From: Tessaracoccus flavescens
GTDB lineage: Bacteria; Actinomycetota; Actinomycetes; Propionibacteriales; Propionibacteriaceae
Length of the DNA stretch: 9,457 bases
Assembly: GCA_020741375.1 (NCBI GenBank)
Contig: DYZF01000246.1
Coordinates: 1 to 9,457 of the forward strand
Reading direction: 5' to 3'
The notes beneath the pieces were generated by a model. That model did not search any database. It had not been told where the DNA came from and worked only from the letters and a program-made list of their open reading frames with translations. The translations under genes and the position numbers were made by a program. Positions within the stretch are counted from its first letter, which is position 1. Each line of letters opens with the position of its first letter. Below are positions 1-8,170 of this stretch, in pieces.

Positions 1-302
1 ATGGCATCGACGCCCATCGCGTCAAGCGTCATGAGGGTGTCGCGCATGGATTCGCCCTTGCTCACCGACGAGCCCTTGGCCGACACGTTGATCGCGTCCG
101 CGGAGAGCCACTTGGCCGCCAACTCGAACGACGAGCGGGTGCGGGTGGAATCCTCGAAGAAGAGGTTGACGACGGTGCGGCCACGCAGCGCCGGCAGCTT
201 CTTCACGGGCCGCGACTGCACGTCGTGCATCTCCTCGGCCGTGGTCAGGATGGACATCGCATCGTCGAACGTGAGGTCGTTGATGCTGAGCAGATGCTTC
301 AC
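1..302 (-). CDS. pyrB: Aspartate carbamoyltransferase catalytic chain, 3'-truncated by the window edge
   Basis: Cytoplasmic enzyme joining carbamoyl phosphate and aspartate to give N-carbamoyl-aspartate, the committed step of pyrimidine synthesis. Only the first 100 or so residues are present, about a third of the usual 305-320. They carry the carbamoyl-phosphate loop [13 protein letters not shown] (STRTR at residues 52-56), and the mobile loop SSVSKGES (Ser81, Lys82) that reaches into the neighbouring active site of the trimer. The start is a GTG at 302-300, which overlaps the pyrR TGA by four bases (GTGA) and gives the typical N-terminus KHLLSINDL; this implies translational coupling to pyrR. 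The aspartate-binding half lies off the left edge. The family assignment is very secure; only completeness cannot be judged. Confidence 0.96.
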   Translation of the reverse strand, partial: MKHLLSINDLTFDDAMSILTTAEEMHDVQSRPVKKLPALRGRTVVNLFFEDSTRTRSSFELAAKWLSADAINVSAKGSSVSKGESMRDTLMTLDAMGVDA

Positions 303-829
303 GAATCGCTCCGTTCGATGGTCACGAGATCTTGGCCGTCGTGCTCCTGCACCTCGACGCGGACGCGCTCGTCCTTGGCAGTGGGGAGGAACTTGCCGAC
401 GATGTCTGCCTGAATCGGTAGCTCCCTCAGTCCGCGATCCACCAACGCGACGAGTTGGATGGCGCTGGGGCGACCGAAGTCGGCCAGAGCGTGCAGTGCG
501 GCCTGCACGGTGCGGCCGGAGTACAGCACGTCGTCGACGAGCACGACGACCTTGCCGTCGATCTCTCCCGGCAGCGTGGTGCGGCCGACGGGGCGGGTGG
601 GGTTGGCGCGCAGATCGTCGCGGTACATCGTGATGTCGAGATGGCCGACGGCGAGCTTGTGGCCCTGCGCGTCCGCGATGTGGGCGATCCGGTCTGCCAG
701 GGGAGCGCCTCTGGTGAGGATTCCCAAGAGCACCACGCCGTCGCTGCCGTGGTTGCGTTCAAGGATCTCGTGCGTCATGCGGGTCAGTGCCCACGTCATC
801 TCGTCGCCCGACATCACGGTTCGGCTCAT
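299..829 (-). CDS. pyrR: Bifunctional pyr operon regulator / uracil phosphoribosyltransferase PyrR
   Basis: A 176-residue type I phosphoribosyltransferase. In this family it binds pyr mRNA in response to UMP/UTP and often has weak uracil phosphoribosyltransferase activity. The PRPP-binding motif [14 protein letters not shown] is at about residues 94-107, [10 protein letters not shown] at 64-73, and the C-terminal [14 protein letters not shown] segment at about 127-139; length and order match Bacillus PyrR throughout. The ATG at 829 follows a strong GGAGGT (838-833) with only three bases between. pyrB begins inside its stop codon, so the two form an operon. I see no classical PyrR-binding attenuator hairpin ahead of it. 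If the -10 box proposed at 856-851 is right, the leader is only about 15 bases, so PyrR control, if present, would act differently or at downstream sites. Confidence 0.97.
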   Translation of the reverse strand: MSRTVMSGDEMTWALTRMTHEILERNHGSDGVVLLGILTRGAPLADRIAHIADAQGHKLAVGHLDITMYRDDLRANPTRPVGRTTLPGEIDGKVVVLVDDVLYSGRTVQAALHALADFGRPSAIQLVALVDRGLRELPIQADIVGKFLPTAKDERVRVEVQEHDGQDLVTIERSDS

Positions 830-850
830 CGCACCTCCAGGGTCGGCCTG

Positions 851-880
851 AATCTACCGGATGCTGTGCGTGGTCGGAGA
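851..880 (-). promoter_or_regulatory. Candidate pyrR promoter
   Basis: On the minus strand, TAGATT at 856-851 fits the actinobacterial -10 pattern TANNNT. Transcription would begin near 844-843, about 15 bases before the pyrR ATG, leaving the GGAGGT ribosome site (838-833) inside the transcript. The -35 region near 874-880 is not close to TTGACA. The hexamer begins inside one arm of an inverted repeat shared with the divergent promoter. Inferred from sequence and spacing only. Confidence 0.4.
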
Positions 881-900
881 AACCTGCTCATGTCCGGTAG
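854..900. repeat. Perfect 8-bp inverted repeat CTACCGGA...TCCGGTAG in the divergent gap
   Basis: The arms are 854-861 and 893-900, separated by 31 bp, with the dyad centre at 877. Each arm, read outward, is TCCGGTAG and runs straight into a candidate -10 box (TAGATT leftward, TAGCAT rightward). The repeat may simply reflect two promoters with similar -10 surroundings, or it may be a two-site operator. An RNA hairpin is less likely, because the 31-base loop is long and the proposed transcripts start outside it. Confidence 0.55.
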
Positions 901-903
901 CAT
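874..903 (+). promoter_or_regulatory. Candidate leaderless promoter of the 67-residue membrane protein
   Basis: TAGCAT at 898-903 fits TANNNT. Seven bases separate it from the ATG at 911, the spacing expected when transcription begins on the start codon itself. No Shine-Dalgarno sequence precedes the ATG, which agrees with a leaderless message. The -35 region around 875-880 is poor and overlaps the one used in the opposite direction. Confidence 0.42.
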
Positions 904-910
904 GCGGCCC

Positions 911-1114
911 ATGAACTTGCTGCCCCTTGAGGTCCTTCCTGGCTGGCCCGAGCCGGCACCCATGTCAGACCTGTACATGTGGATTCTGATGATCGTCGGC
1001 CCGATCGCCTTCGGCGTGCTGGTCACCTTGCTGGTGTTCGGCCCGAAGTTGGCCCGGAAGCAGCGCGAGGATCAGGCCCCGGCCACCACCGAAATCGAGA
1101 CCTACTCCAAGTAA
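911..1114 (+). CDS. Small single-pass membrane protein of unknown function
   Basis: This 67-residue protein has a short N-terminal stretch rich in Pro and Leu (MNLLPLEVLPGWPEPAP), then one hydrophobic helix at about residues 21-44 (DLYMWILMIVG through TLLVFG), then a basic KLARKQRED segment and a polar tail ending ETYSK. By the positive-inside rule the C-terminus should face the cytoplasm. There is no signal-peptidase site or lipobox, so it is probably an anchored integral protein. The ATG at 911 was chosen because it fits a leaderless start; an ATG at 962 (MSDLYMW) would give only the helix and tail. It is divergent from pyrR and closed by the hairpin at 1130. Similar short proteins with a Pro-rich start and one helix occur in other actinobacteria (recollection, not searched); no function can be assigned. 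Confidence 0.72.
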   Translation: MNLLPLEVLPGWPEPAPMSDLYMWILMIVGPIAFGVLVTLLVFGPKLARKQREDQAPATTEIETYSK

Positions 1115-1129
1115 CCACACTTCAAAACA

Positions 1130-1167
1130 GCAAGAGGGGCGCACCAACGACGGTGCGCCCCTCTTGC
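1130..1167. terminator. Strong intrinsic terminator between convergent genes
   Basis: A perfect 16-bp stem (1130-1145 with 1152-1167) closes a six-base loop. On the minus strand it lies 19 bases after the pepN stop and is followed at once by a T-rich run (TGTTTTG), so it is a textbook terminator for pepN. On the plus strand it lies 15 bases after the membrane-protein stop but has only a weak T tract, so it probably serves that gene less efficiently. Confidence 0.9.
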
Positions 1168-1186
1168 TATGCCCGAAGGCTGTCTC

Positions 1187-3772
1187 TCACACTTGGCGGC
1201 TGCGCTCCTGCGCCTTGAGCGCGCGCTTCGCCTCGTCCAAGCGTTCGGTCACCGAACGGCGAACCTGCTCGGACGGCTCGTTGTCGTCGAGCCAGGCCTG
1301 CACCGTCGTGACCAGCGAGTCGGACACCAGCGGCGTCGGGAACAGCCACCGCAGCGCGGTGCCCACCGTCGCGTAGCCGCGGTTGGCCCAGCTGCCCTCG
1401 CGACGCGAGATCTTGCCCAGCAGGTCAAGGTAGGCGGCCGAGTACGGCTCCAGGATCTCCTCCTGGCCGTACCGCCAGAAGCCCATCGCGATGGCGCGGT
1501 GCGTCTCGTTGGGGACATCCGGGTTGTCGGTGGCCAGTGCCCAGGCCTGGGCTTTGGACTCGTCGTTCGGGATCGCGGCAGCAGCACCGGCGGCCTGCTC
1601 GGCACCGGCGGAGGTGTTGTCGCGCTCCAGTTCGGCGGCGATGTCGTCGTGCCCGAACACGCCCAGCTTCGCCAGTGCGGCGGTGATCGCCCAGCGGATG
1701 CCGGTGTCGATCGCCAGCCCCGCCGGCACCTCTTCGCCGTTCAGCCACCCCTTGATCAGCTCGACGCCCTCGGTGGAGCGCACCGTGTTGATCAGCGTCT
1801 TGGCGATGATGACCTGCTTGTCGGAGCCGGCCTCAGCACCCTTCAGTAGTTTGGCGAGCGAGCCGACGAGGCGCTTGTTGAGATCCTCGCGCAGCTCGGG
1901 AGCGGTGAAGGACAGGGCGGCGTTCGACGCCTGCGCGAGCAGGGTGGACACGGCGGCCATGTCGGTCTCGGTCGGGATACCGGCCATGACGAGCTTCTTG
2001 TACTCCTGCGCCGGGAACTCGCCGTCGCGGGTCATCTCCCAGAAGGCGGTGTTCGCGACGGAGCGCGCAAGCGGGTCTGCCAGGCCGCCGATGTGCGCCA
2101 CCAGCGTGTCGGCGGAGTGCTGATCCAGGTGAACCTTCGCGTAAGTGAGATCGCCGTCGTTGACGAGGACGACGTCGCCCTTGCGGACGCCCACCAGCTC
2201 CGGTACCTCGGTGCGCTCGCCCGTCACATCCACCTCGACGGTGTGGTGACGCTCCAACTCGCCGGAATCGGTGAGCGTGTACAGGCCGATGCCCAGGCGG
2301 TGGGTGCGCAGCGTCGGCCAGTCCTCGTGCGCGGTCTGAACGATCTCGAAACGGGTGAACTCGCCGTCGTCGTCCACGTCGAAATCGGCGGCGAGGGTGT
2401 TGACGCCCGAGGTCTCCAGCCACTCGGAGGAGAACCACGACAGGTCGCGGCCCGAGGCGGCTTCGAGCTCCACTAGCAGATCAGTGAGCTGCGTGTTGCC
2501 GAAGGCGTGCTTCTTGAAGTACTCGCCGACGCCGGCGACGAACGCGTCGATCCCGACGAACGAGACCAGCAGCTTCAGGACGGAGGCGCCCTTGGCGTAG
2601 GTGATGCCGTCGAAGTTCTGCTCCACCTTCTCCAGATCCGACATGTCCGCGGCGATGGGGTGGGTGGTGGTCATCTGGTCCTGCAGATAGGCCCAGGCCT
2701 TGCGCTCGTTGGAGAAGGACGCCCACGGGTTGGCGCCGGTGTCGTACTTCTTGGCGATCTCGTCGTTGGCGAAGTGGGAGGCCCACTCGGCGAAGGACTC
2801 GTTGAGCCACAGATCGTCCCACCAGCGCATGGTGACGAGGTCGCCGAACCACATGTGGGCGAGCTCGTGCAGGATCGTGTTGTCTCGCGCGTCGAGTTCG
2901 CGCGAGGTCACGCGGGAGCGGAACAGGTACTCGTCGCGGAACGTGACACAGCCCGCGTTCTCCATCGCGCCCGCGTTGAACTCGGGTACGAAGATCTGGT
3001 CGTAGGTGCCGAACGCGTAGGGAACACCGAAGGCCTCCTCGAAGACCTCGAAGCCGCGCTGCGTCGTCGTGAGAATGCGGGCGTGGTCCAAGTGCTCCAC
3101 CAGCGACTGGCGGCACGCCACGGAGGCGGGAACGTCGCCGGAGGTGGACTGGATGACGTCGCGCACCACGTGGAACTCACCGGCCACGAGGGCGGTGATG
3201 TAGGTGGACATGACGGGGGTGACGTCGTGCTCGAAGCGGCCGAAGCCGTCGCCGATGTCGGTGGGCTCCACGCTGGGTGCGTTGGTGAACACAACCCAGT
3301 GCGACGGCGCCAGCACGGTCAGCTGGAAGGTGGCCTTCTGGTCCGGCTGCTCGGCGTTGGCGTACATGCGACGCGCGTCCGCGGCCTCGAACTGGGTGTA
3401 GAGGTAGGTCTTCTGATCCGCGGGATCGATGAAGCGGTGGAGGCCCTCGCCGGTGTTGGAGTAGCGGCAAACGGCCTCGACGACCACCTCATGGGCACCC
3501 TCGGTGAGGGTGGGCAGCGTCAGACGGTAGCCGTCGAACTCGGGCTCGAACTCCTCACCATCGAGGCTGGCGCGGCGCACCTCGTCGGCGATGAGGTCGA
3601 GGTAGGTGTCGCCGCCGGTCGCGGAAAGCCGCAGCGTCGTCGTCGACAGGAAGTGCTTGGCGGAGTCGTCGACGTCGCGCCCGGTGAGATCGACCAGGAC
3701 CTCGTAGGCCTCTGTCTGGATGATCTGCGACCGGGCAGCTGCCTCGTCGCGGGTGATGTTCGCCGTAGCCAT
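1187..3772 (-). CDS. pepN: Aminopeptidase N, M1 family zinc metallopeptidase
   Basis: A cytoplasmic aminopeptidase that removes N-terminal residues from peptides in the last steps of protein turnover. It has 861 residues, usual for actinobacterial PepN. The order is an N-terminal beta-saddle domain (about 1-220), then the thermolysin-like domain with the substrate-anchoring GAMEN motif at 268-272. The zinc site HELAH (His302, Glu303, His306) with Glu325 in NESFAEW gives the full HEXXH-X18-E signature. The probable catalytic Tyr392 is in ITYAKGA. A long helical ERAP1-C-like domain occupies about 530-850. No signal peptide is visible. The ATG at 3772 is preceded by GAGG about 10-11 bases upstream. 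Every catalytic residue is present. It is monocistronic, divergent from ligA, and ends in the hairpin at 1130-1167. Confidence 0.97.
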   Translation of the reverse strand: MATANITRDEAAARSQIIQTEAYEVLVDLTGRDVDDSAKHFLSTTTLRLSATGGDTYLDLIADEVRRASLDGEEFEPEFDGYRLTLPTLTEGAHEVVVEAVCRYSNTGEGLHRFIDPADQKTYLYTQFEAADARRMYANAEQPDQKATFQLTVLAPSHWVVFTNAPSVEPTDIGDGFGRFEHDVTPVMSTYITALVAGEFHVVRDVIQSTSGDVPASVACRQSLVEHLDHARILTTTQRGFEVFEEAFGVPYAFGTYDQIFVPEFNAGAMENAGCVTFRDEYLFRSRVTSRELDARDNTILHELAHMWFGDLVTMRWWDDLWLNESFAEWASHFANDEIAKKYDTGANPWASFSNERKAWAYLQDQMTTTHPIAADMSDLEKVEQNFDGITYAKGASVLKLLVSFVGIDAFVAGVGEYFKKHAFGNTQLTDLLVELEAASGRDLSWFSSEWLETSGVNTLAADFDVDDDGEFTRFEIVQTAHEDWPTLRTHRLGIGLYTLTDSGELERHHTVEVDVTGERTEVPELVGVRKGDVVLVNDGDLTYAKVHLDQHSADTLVAHIGGLADPLARSVANTAFWEMTRDGEFPAQEYKKLVMAGIPTETDMAAVSTLLAQASNAALSFTAPELREDLNKRLVGSLAKLLKGAEAGSDKQVIIAKTLINTVRSTEGVELIKGWLNGEEVPAGLAIDTGIRWAITAALAKLGVFGHDDIAAELERDNTSAGAEQAAGAAAAIPNDESKAQAWALATDNPDVPNETHRAIAMGFWRYGQEEILEPYSAAYLDLLGKISRREGSWANRGYATVGTALRWLFPTPLVSDSLVTTVQAWLDDNEPSEQVRRSVTERLDEAKRALKAQERSRQV

Positions 3773-6032
<2,260 letters not shown>

Positions 6033-6040
6033 TGGAGCCC

Positions 6041-6487
6041 ATGCGAGTTCACATTGCCACCGATCATGCCGCGTTCGAGCTGAAGAACTACCTCGTCGAT
6101 CGCCTCAAGGAGGACGGCTTCGACGTCGTCGATCACGGCGCCCACACCTACGACGCGCTCGACGACTACCCGCCGCTGATCATCCCCGCAGCTGAAGCCG
6201 TGGTCGCGGACGAGGGCTCGCTCGGCATCGTGCTGGGTGGCTCCGGCAACGGTGAGCAGATCGCAGCCAACAAGGTGAAGGGCGTTCGCGCCGCTCTGGC
6301 CTATAACACGGAGCTCGCTCAGCTGGCCCGCGAACACAACAACGCCAACGTCGTGGCTTTGGGCGGCCGTATGCAGTCGCTCGAGGAGTCGTACGAGATC
6401 GTGAAGACGTTCCTGACTACCGAGTTTCCTGGCGAGGAGCGTCACCAGCGCCGGATCGATCTGCTGACCCAGTTCGAGAACCGCTGA
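6041..6487 (+). CDS. rpiB: Ribose-5-phosphate isomerase B
   Basis: Interconverts ribulose 5-phosphate and ribose 5-phosphate in the non-oxidative pentose phosphate pathway. It has 148 residues from ATG 6041, beginning MRVHIATDHAAFELK, the usual RpiB opening; an in-frame GTG at 6032 would add three residues and overlap the ligA stop by one base. The signature loop reads VLGGSGNGEQIAANK (64-78). The usual active-site cysteine of the E. coli type is replaced here, as in the M. tuberculosis enzyme, where a glutamate serves as base; Glu72 is the equivalent candidate. REHNNANV (97-104) and the GGR at 108-110 are also present. It sits 8 bp behind ligA, so it is probably translated from the ligA message. 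Family members can also belong to the LacAB group, but this sequence reads as the actinobacterial RpiB. Confidence 0.95.
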   Translation: MRVHIATDHAAFELKNYLVDRLKEDGFDVVDHGAHTYDALDDYPPLIIPAAEAVVADEGSLGIVLGGSGNGEQIAANKVKGVRAALAYNTELAQLAREHNNANVVALGGRMQSLEESYEIVKTFLTTEFPGEERHQRRIDLLTQFENR

Positions 6488-6602
6488 CGCGCTCCGACGC
6501 CGCGTGCTCCCGGCGGGGGAGCAGCTTGGCTCGCAGCGCACGTTCTCGGTCCACCAGACCGGAGACGCCGTCGCGCCCGAACTCGCGCCTGTCCTCGCTC
6601 AT
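6417..6602 (-). CDS. Small hypothetical protein, antisense to the rpiB 3' end
   Basis: 61 residues opening MSEDRREFGRDGVSGLVDRE, followed by ALRAK and a basic, Ser/Arg/Gly-rich tail; very hydrophilic, with no membrane segment. Over the part not shared with rpiB (6488-6602) the codons have a strong G/C preference at position three, like the neighbours. The ATG is placed six bases after a TAAGCT -10-like box, which suits a leaderless message. The last 71 bp run antisense through the end of rpiB, and there the reading frame looks less protein-like, so the true end or a frameshift is uncertain. The opening segment resembles short actinobacterial hypothetical proteins I recall only vaguely. Treat it as a candidate gene without known function. 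Confidence 0.42.
   Translation of the reverse strand: MSEDRREFGRDGVSGLVDRERALRAKLLPRREHAASERVSGSRTGSADRSGAGDAPRQETR
6505..6523 (+). terminator. Possible hairpin after rpiB
   Basis: A 7-bp GC-rich stem (TGCTCCC 6505-6511, GGGAGCA 6517-6523) with a five-base loop begins 18 bases past the rpiB stop. No T-run follows, so it is at best a weak or factor-assisted terminator for ligA-rpiB. It also lies inside the candidate minus-strand gene, where it may be coincidental. Confidence 0.28.
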
Positions 6603-6608
6603 GGCCCC

Positions 6609-6614
6609 AGCTTA
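6609..6614 (-). promoter_or_regulatory. Candidate -10 box for the small minus-strand gene
   Basis: TAAGCT, read on the minus strand, fits TANNNT and ends six bases before the ATG at 6602, so transcription would start on or next to the start codon. No clear -35 is visible. Confidence 0.35.
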
Positions 6615-6621
6615 GGCCGGG

Positions 6622-6627
6622 TACGTT
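6622..6627 (+). promoter_or_regulatory. Candidate -10 box for nei, leaderless
   Basis: TACGTT fits TANNNT and ends six bases before the nei ATG at 6634. There is no Shine-Dalgarno sequence ahead of this ATG, so a leaderless message is the simplest reading. Only 7 bp separate it from the opposing -10 box at 6609-6614. Confidence 0.4.
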
Positions 6628-6633
6628 TGCCTC

Positions 6634-7446
6634 ATGCCTGAGGGTCATGTCATCCACCGCCTCGCCCATGCGCTGACCGATACGTTCGGCGGCAAGCCCG
6701 TGCGCGTCACGTCTCCGCAGGGACGCTTCGACACGTCCTCGCTCAACGGCATGGCGCTCGACGACGCGGACGCCGTCGGCAAGCACCTGTTCATCAACTT
6801 CGCCAACCGTGAAGTGGTGCACATCCATCTGGGATTGATCGGCAAACTGCGCCTCGAACCACTCGACGACCCCTGGGGGCAGGTGCGCATGCGCATCGAC
6901 GACGGGGTCACCGCAGCGGATCTCCGCGGCCCGCAGTGGTGCCGGATCATCACCGATGGCGAGCGGGACGCAGTCGCGGAAGCCAGCGGCCCGGATCCGC
7001 TTCGCTCTGACGCCGACCCCGACAAGGGCTATGCCCGGTTGAAGCGCTCCGGCAAGTCCATCGCCGCTTTGCTGATGGATCAGCGAGTCGCCGCCGGAGT
7101 CGGCAACATCTTCCGTGCGGAGGTGCTCTACCGGCACCGACTGCGGCCTGACACGCCCGGCCGCGTCATCGATCGCGCCACGTGGCAGATCATCTGGGAC
7201 GACCTCGTCGAGTTGATGCACTACGCCGTCGACAAGGGTCGGATCGACACGGTTCGCGACGAGCACGGCCCCGAGGCTCAGGGGCGCGATCCCCGCGTGG
7301 ATCGCCACGGCGGCGAGGTCTACGTCTACCGCCGCGCAGGCCAGCCGTGCTTGGTCTGCGGCACGGAGGTGCGCACGGCGACGCTCGAGGGCCGGAACCT
7401 GTACTGGTGCCCGCGATGCCAGCGACGCCAGAAGGCTCGCCTATAG
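6634..7446 (+). CDS. nei: Fpg/Nei family DNA glycosylase / AP lyase
   Basis: Base-excision repair enzyme that removes oxidised bases and nicks the strand by beta,delta-elimination. Its 270 residues start MPEGHVIHRLAH; after Met removal the N-terminal Pro is the nucleophile, followed by the essential Glu. Lys50 in the VGKHLF segment matches the conserved catalytic lysine. The helix-two-turn-helix motif is at about 149-172 (DQRVAAGVGNIFRAE). A C-terminal zinc finger has Cys239, Cys242, Cys259 and Cys262, with Arg254 of LEGRNLYWCP at the DNA-contacting turn. The PEGH opening and the SPQGRF segment (27-32) place it with the actinobacterial Nei group rather than classical MutM; whether it prefers oxidised pyrimidines or other lesions cannot be read from sequence. 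It leads a likely operon with the HAD and GH65 genes. Confidence 0.93.
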   Translation: MPEGHVIHRLAHALTDTFGGKPVRVTSPQGRFDTSSLNGMALDDADAVGKHLFINFANREVVHIHLGLIGKLRLEPLDDPWGQVRMRIDDGVTAADLRGPQWCRIITDGERDAVAEASGPDPLRSDADPDKGYARLKRSGKSIAALLMDQRVAAGVGNIFRAEVLYRHRLRPDTPGRVIDRATWQIIWDDLVELMHYAVDKGRIDTVRDEHGPEAQGRDPRVDRHGGEVYVYRRAGQPCLVCGTEVRTATLEGRNLYWCPRCQRRQKARL

Positions 7447-7456
7447 GGTGGCTGGC

Positions 7457-8170
7457 ATGGATCTGGCCCGATTTGAAGCGTTCCTGTTCGATCTCGACGG
7501 CGTGATCACGCCCACCGCCGACGTCCACATGGCCGCGTGGAGCGAGATGTTCAACGCCTATCTCAGCGGTCGCGGCGGGCACAGTCCCTACACGGGTGAC
7601 GATTATTTCGCCCACGTCGACGGCAAACCCCGCTACGACGGCGTCCGCGACTTCTTGGCCTCACGCGGGATCTCGCTGCCCGAGGGCCATCCCTCCGATC
7701 CGCCGTCGGCGGAGACCGTCTGTGGATTGGGGAACCGGAAGAACGACGCGTTCAACGAGATCATCGAGCGTGATGGGGTCGCGGCCTACCCGGGCTCGAC
7801 GCGTCTGATCCTGCGGTTGGCCGAGATGGGCAAGAAGCTCGCGGTGGTGTCGTCGTCGAAGAACGCGCCGGCGGTTCTGCGCGCTGCAGGTCTGAGCGAG
7901 TTGTTCTCAGTCGTCGTGGACGGCAACGTCGCCCGCGACCGCGGCCTCCCGGGCAAGCCCGCCCCGGACACGTTCGAGTTTGCGGCCCGCGCCCTGGGCG
8001 CCGACCATCGGGCCTCCGTCGTGTTGGAAGACGCCCTGTCGGGCGTGGCAGCTGGGGCGGCCGGCGAGTTCGGCCTGGTCATCGGGGTGGACCGAGGGGC
8101 CGGACGAGACGCGCTCACCGAGGCCGGTGCGGATGTCGTCGTCGCCGATCTCGAGGAGCTCCTGCGATGA
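7457..8170 (+). CDS. HAD-superfamily hydrolase, beta-phosphoglucomutase-like
   Basis: A 237-residue haloacid dehalogenase enzyme. Motif I is FDLDGVI (nucleophile Asp12, acid/base Asp14), motif II VVSSSKNA (about 130-137, Ser132), motif III the Lys167 in GKPAPDTF, and motif IV LEDALSG with Glu191 and Asp192. A helical cap occupies about 20-105 and includes VDGKPRYDGVRDFL and VCGLGNRKN. The acid/base Asp14 and the partner gene support conversion of beta-glucose 1-phosphate to glucose 6-phosphate, although a sugar-phosphate phosphatase is not excluded. The ATG at 7457 has AGGG eight bases upstream; an in-frame GTG at 7448 would add three residues. It starts 10 bp after nei and its stop overlaps the GH65 start (ATGA), so the three genes are probably one transcript. 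It resembles M. tuberculosis Rv3400 (recalled). Confidence 0.88.
   Translation: MDLARFEAFLFDLDGVITPTADVHMAAWSEMFNAYLSGRGGHSPYTGDDYFAHVDGKPRYDGVRDFLASRGISLPEGHPSDPPSAETVCGLGNRKNDAFNEIIERDGVAAYPGSTRLILRLAEMGKKLAVVSSSKNAPAVLRAAGLSELFSVVVDGNVARDRGLPGKPAPDTFEFAARALGADHRASVVLEDALSGVAAGAAGEFGLVIGVDRGAGRDALTEAGADVVVADLEELLR

Noticed and set aside
1..633. Long open frame on the plus strand across the left edge (about 210 residues)
   Set aside because: It is antisense to pyrB and pyrR, which have unmistakable family motifs; its own product is Arg/Ser-rich low-complexity sequence typical of an opposite-strand frame in high-GC DNA.
854..900. Inverted repeat as a PyrR-binding attenuator hairpin
   Set aside because: A 31-base loop on an 8-bp stem is unlike PyrR-binding elements, I see no match to the conserved loop sequence, and the likely pyrR transcript starts downstream of it.
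455..910. Extending the small membrane protein upstream to a 219-residue product
   Set aside because: The added part is antisense to pyrR and low in coding character; the promoter-like box at 898-903 and leaderless ATG at 911 fit the short form.
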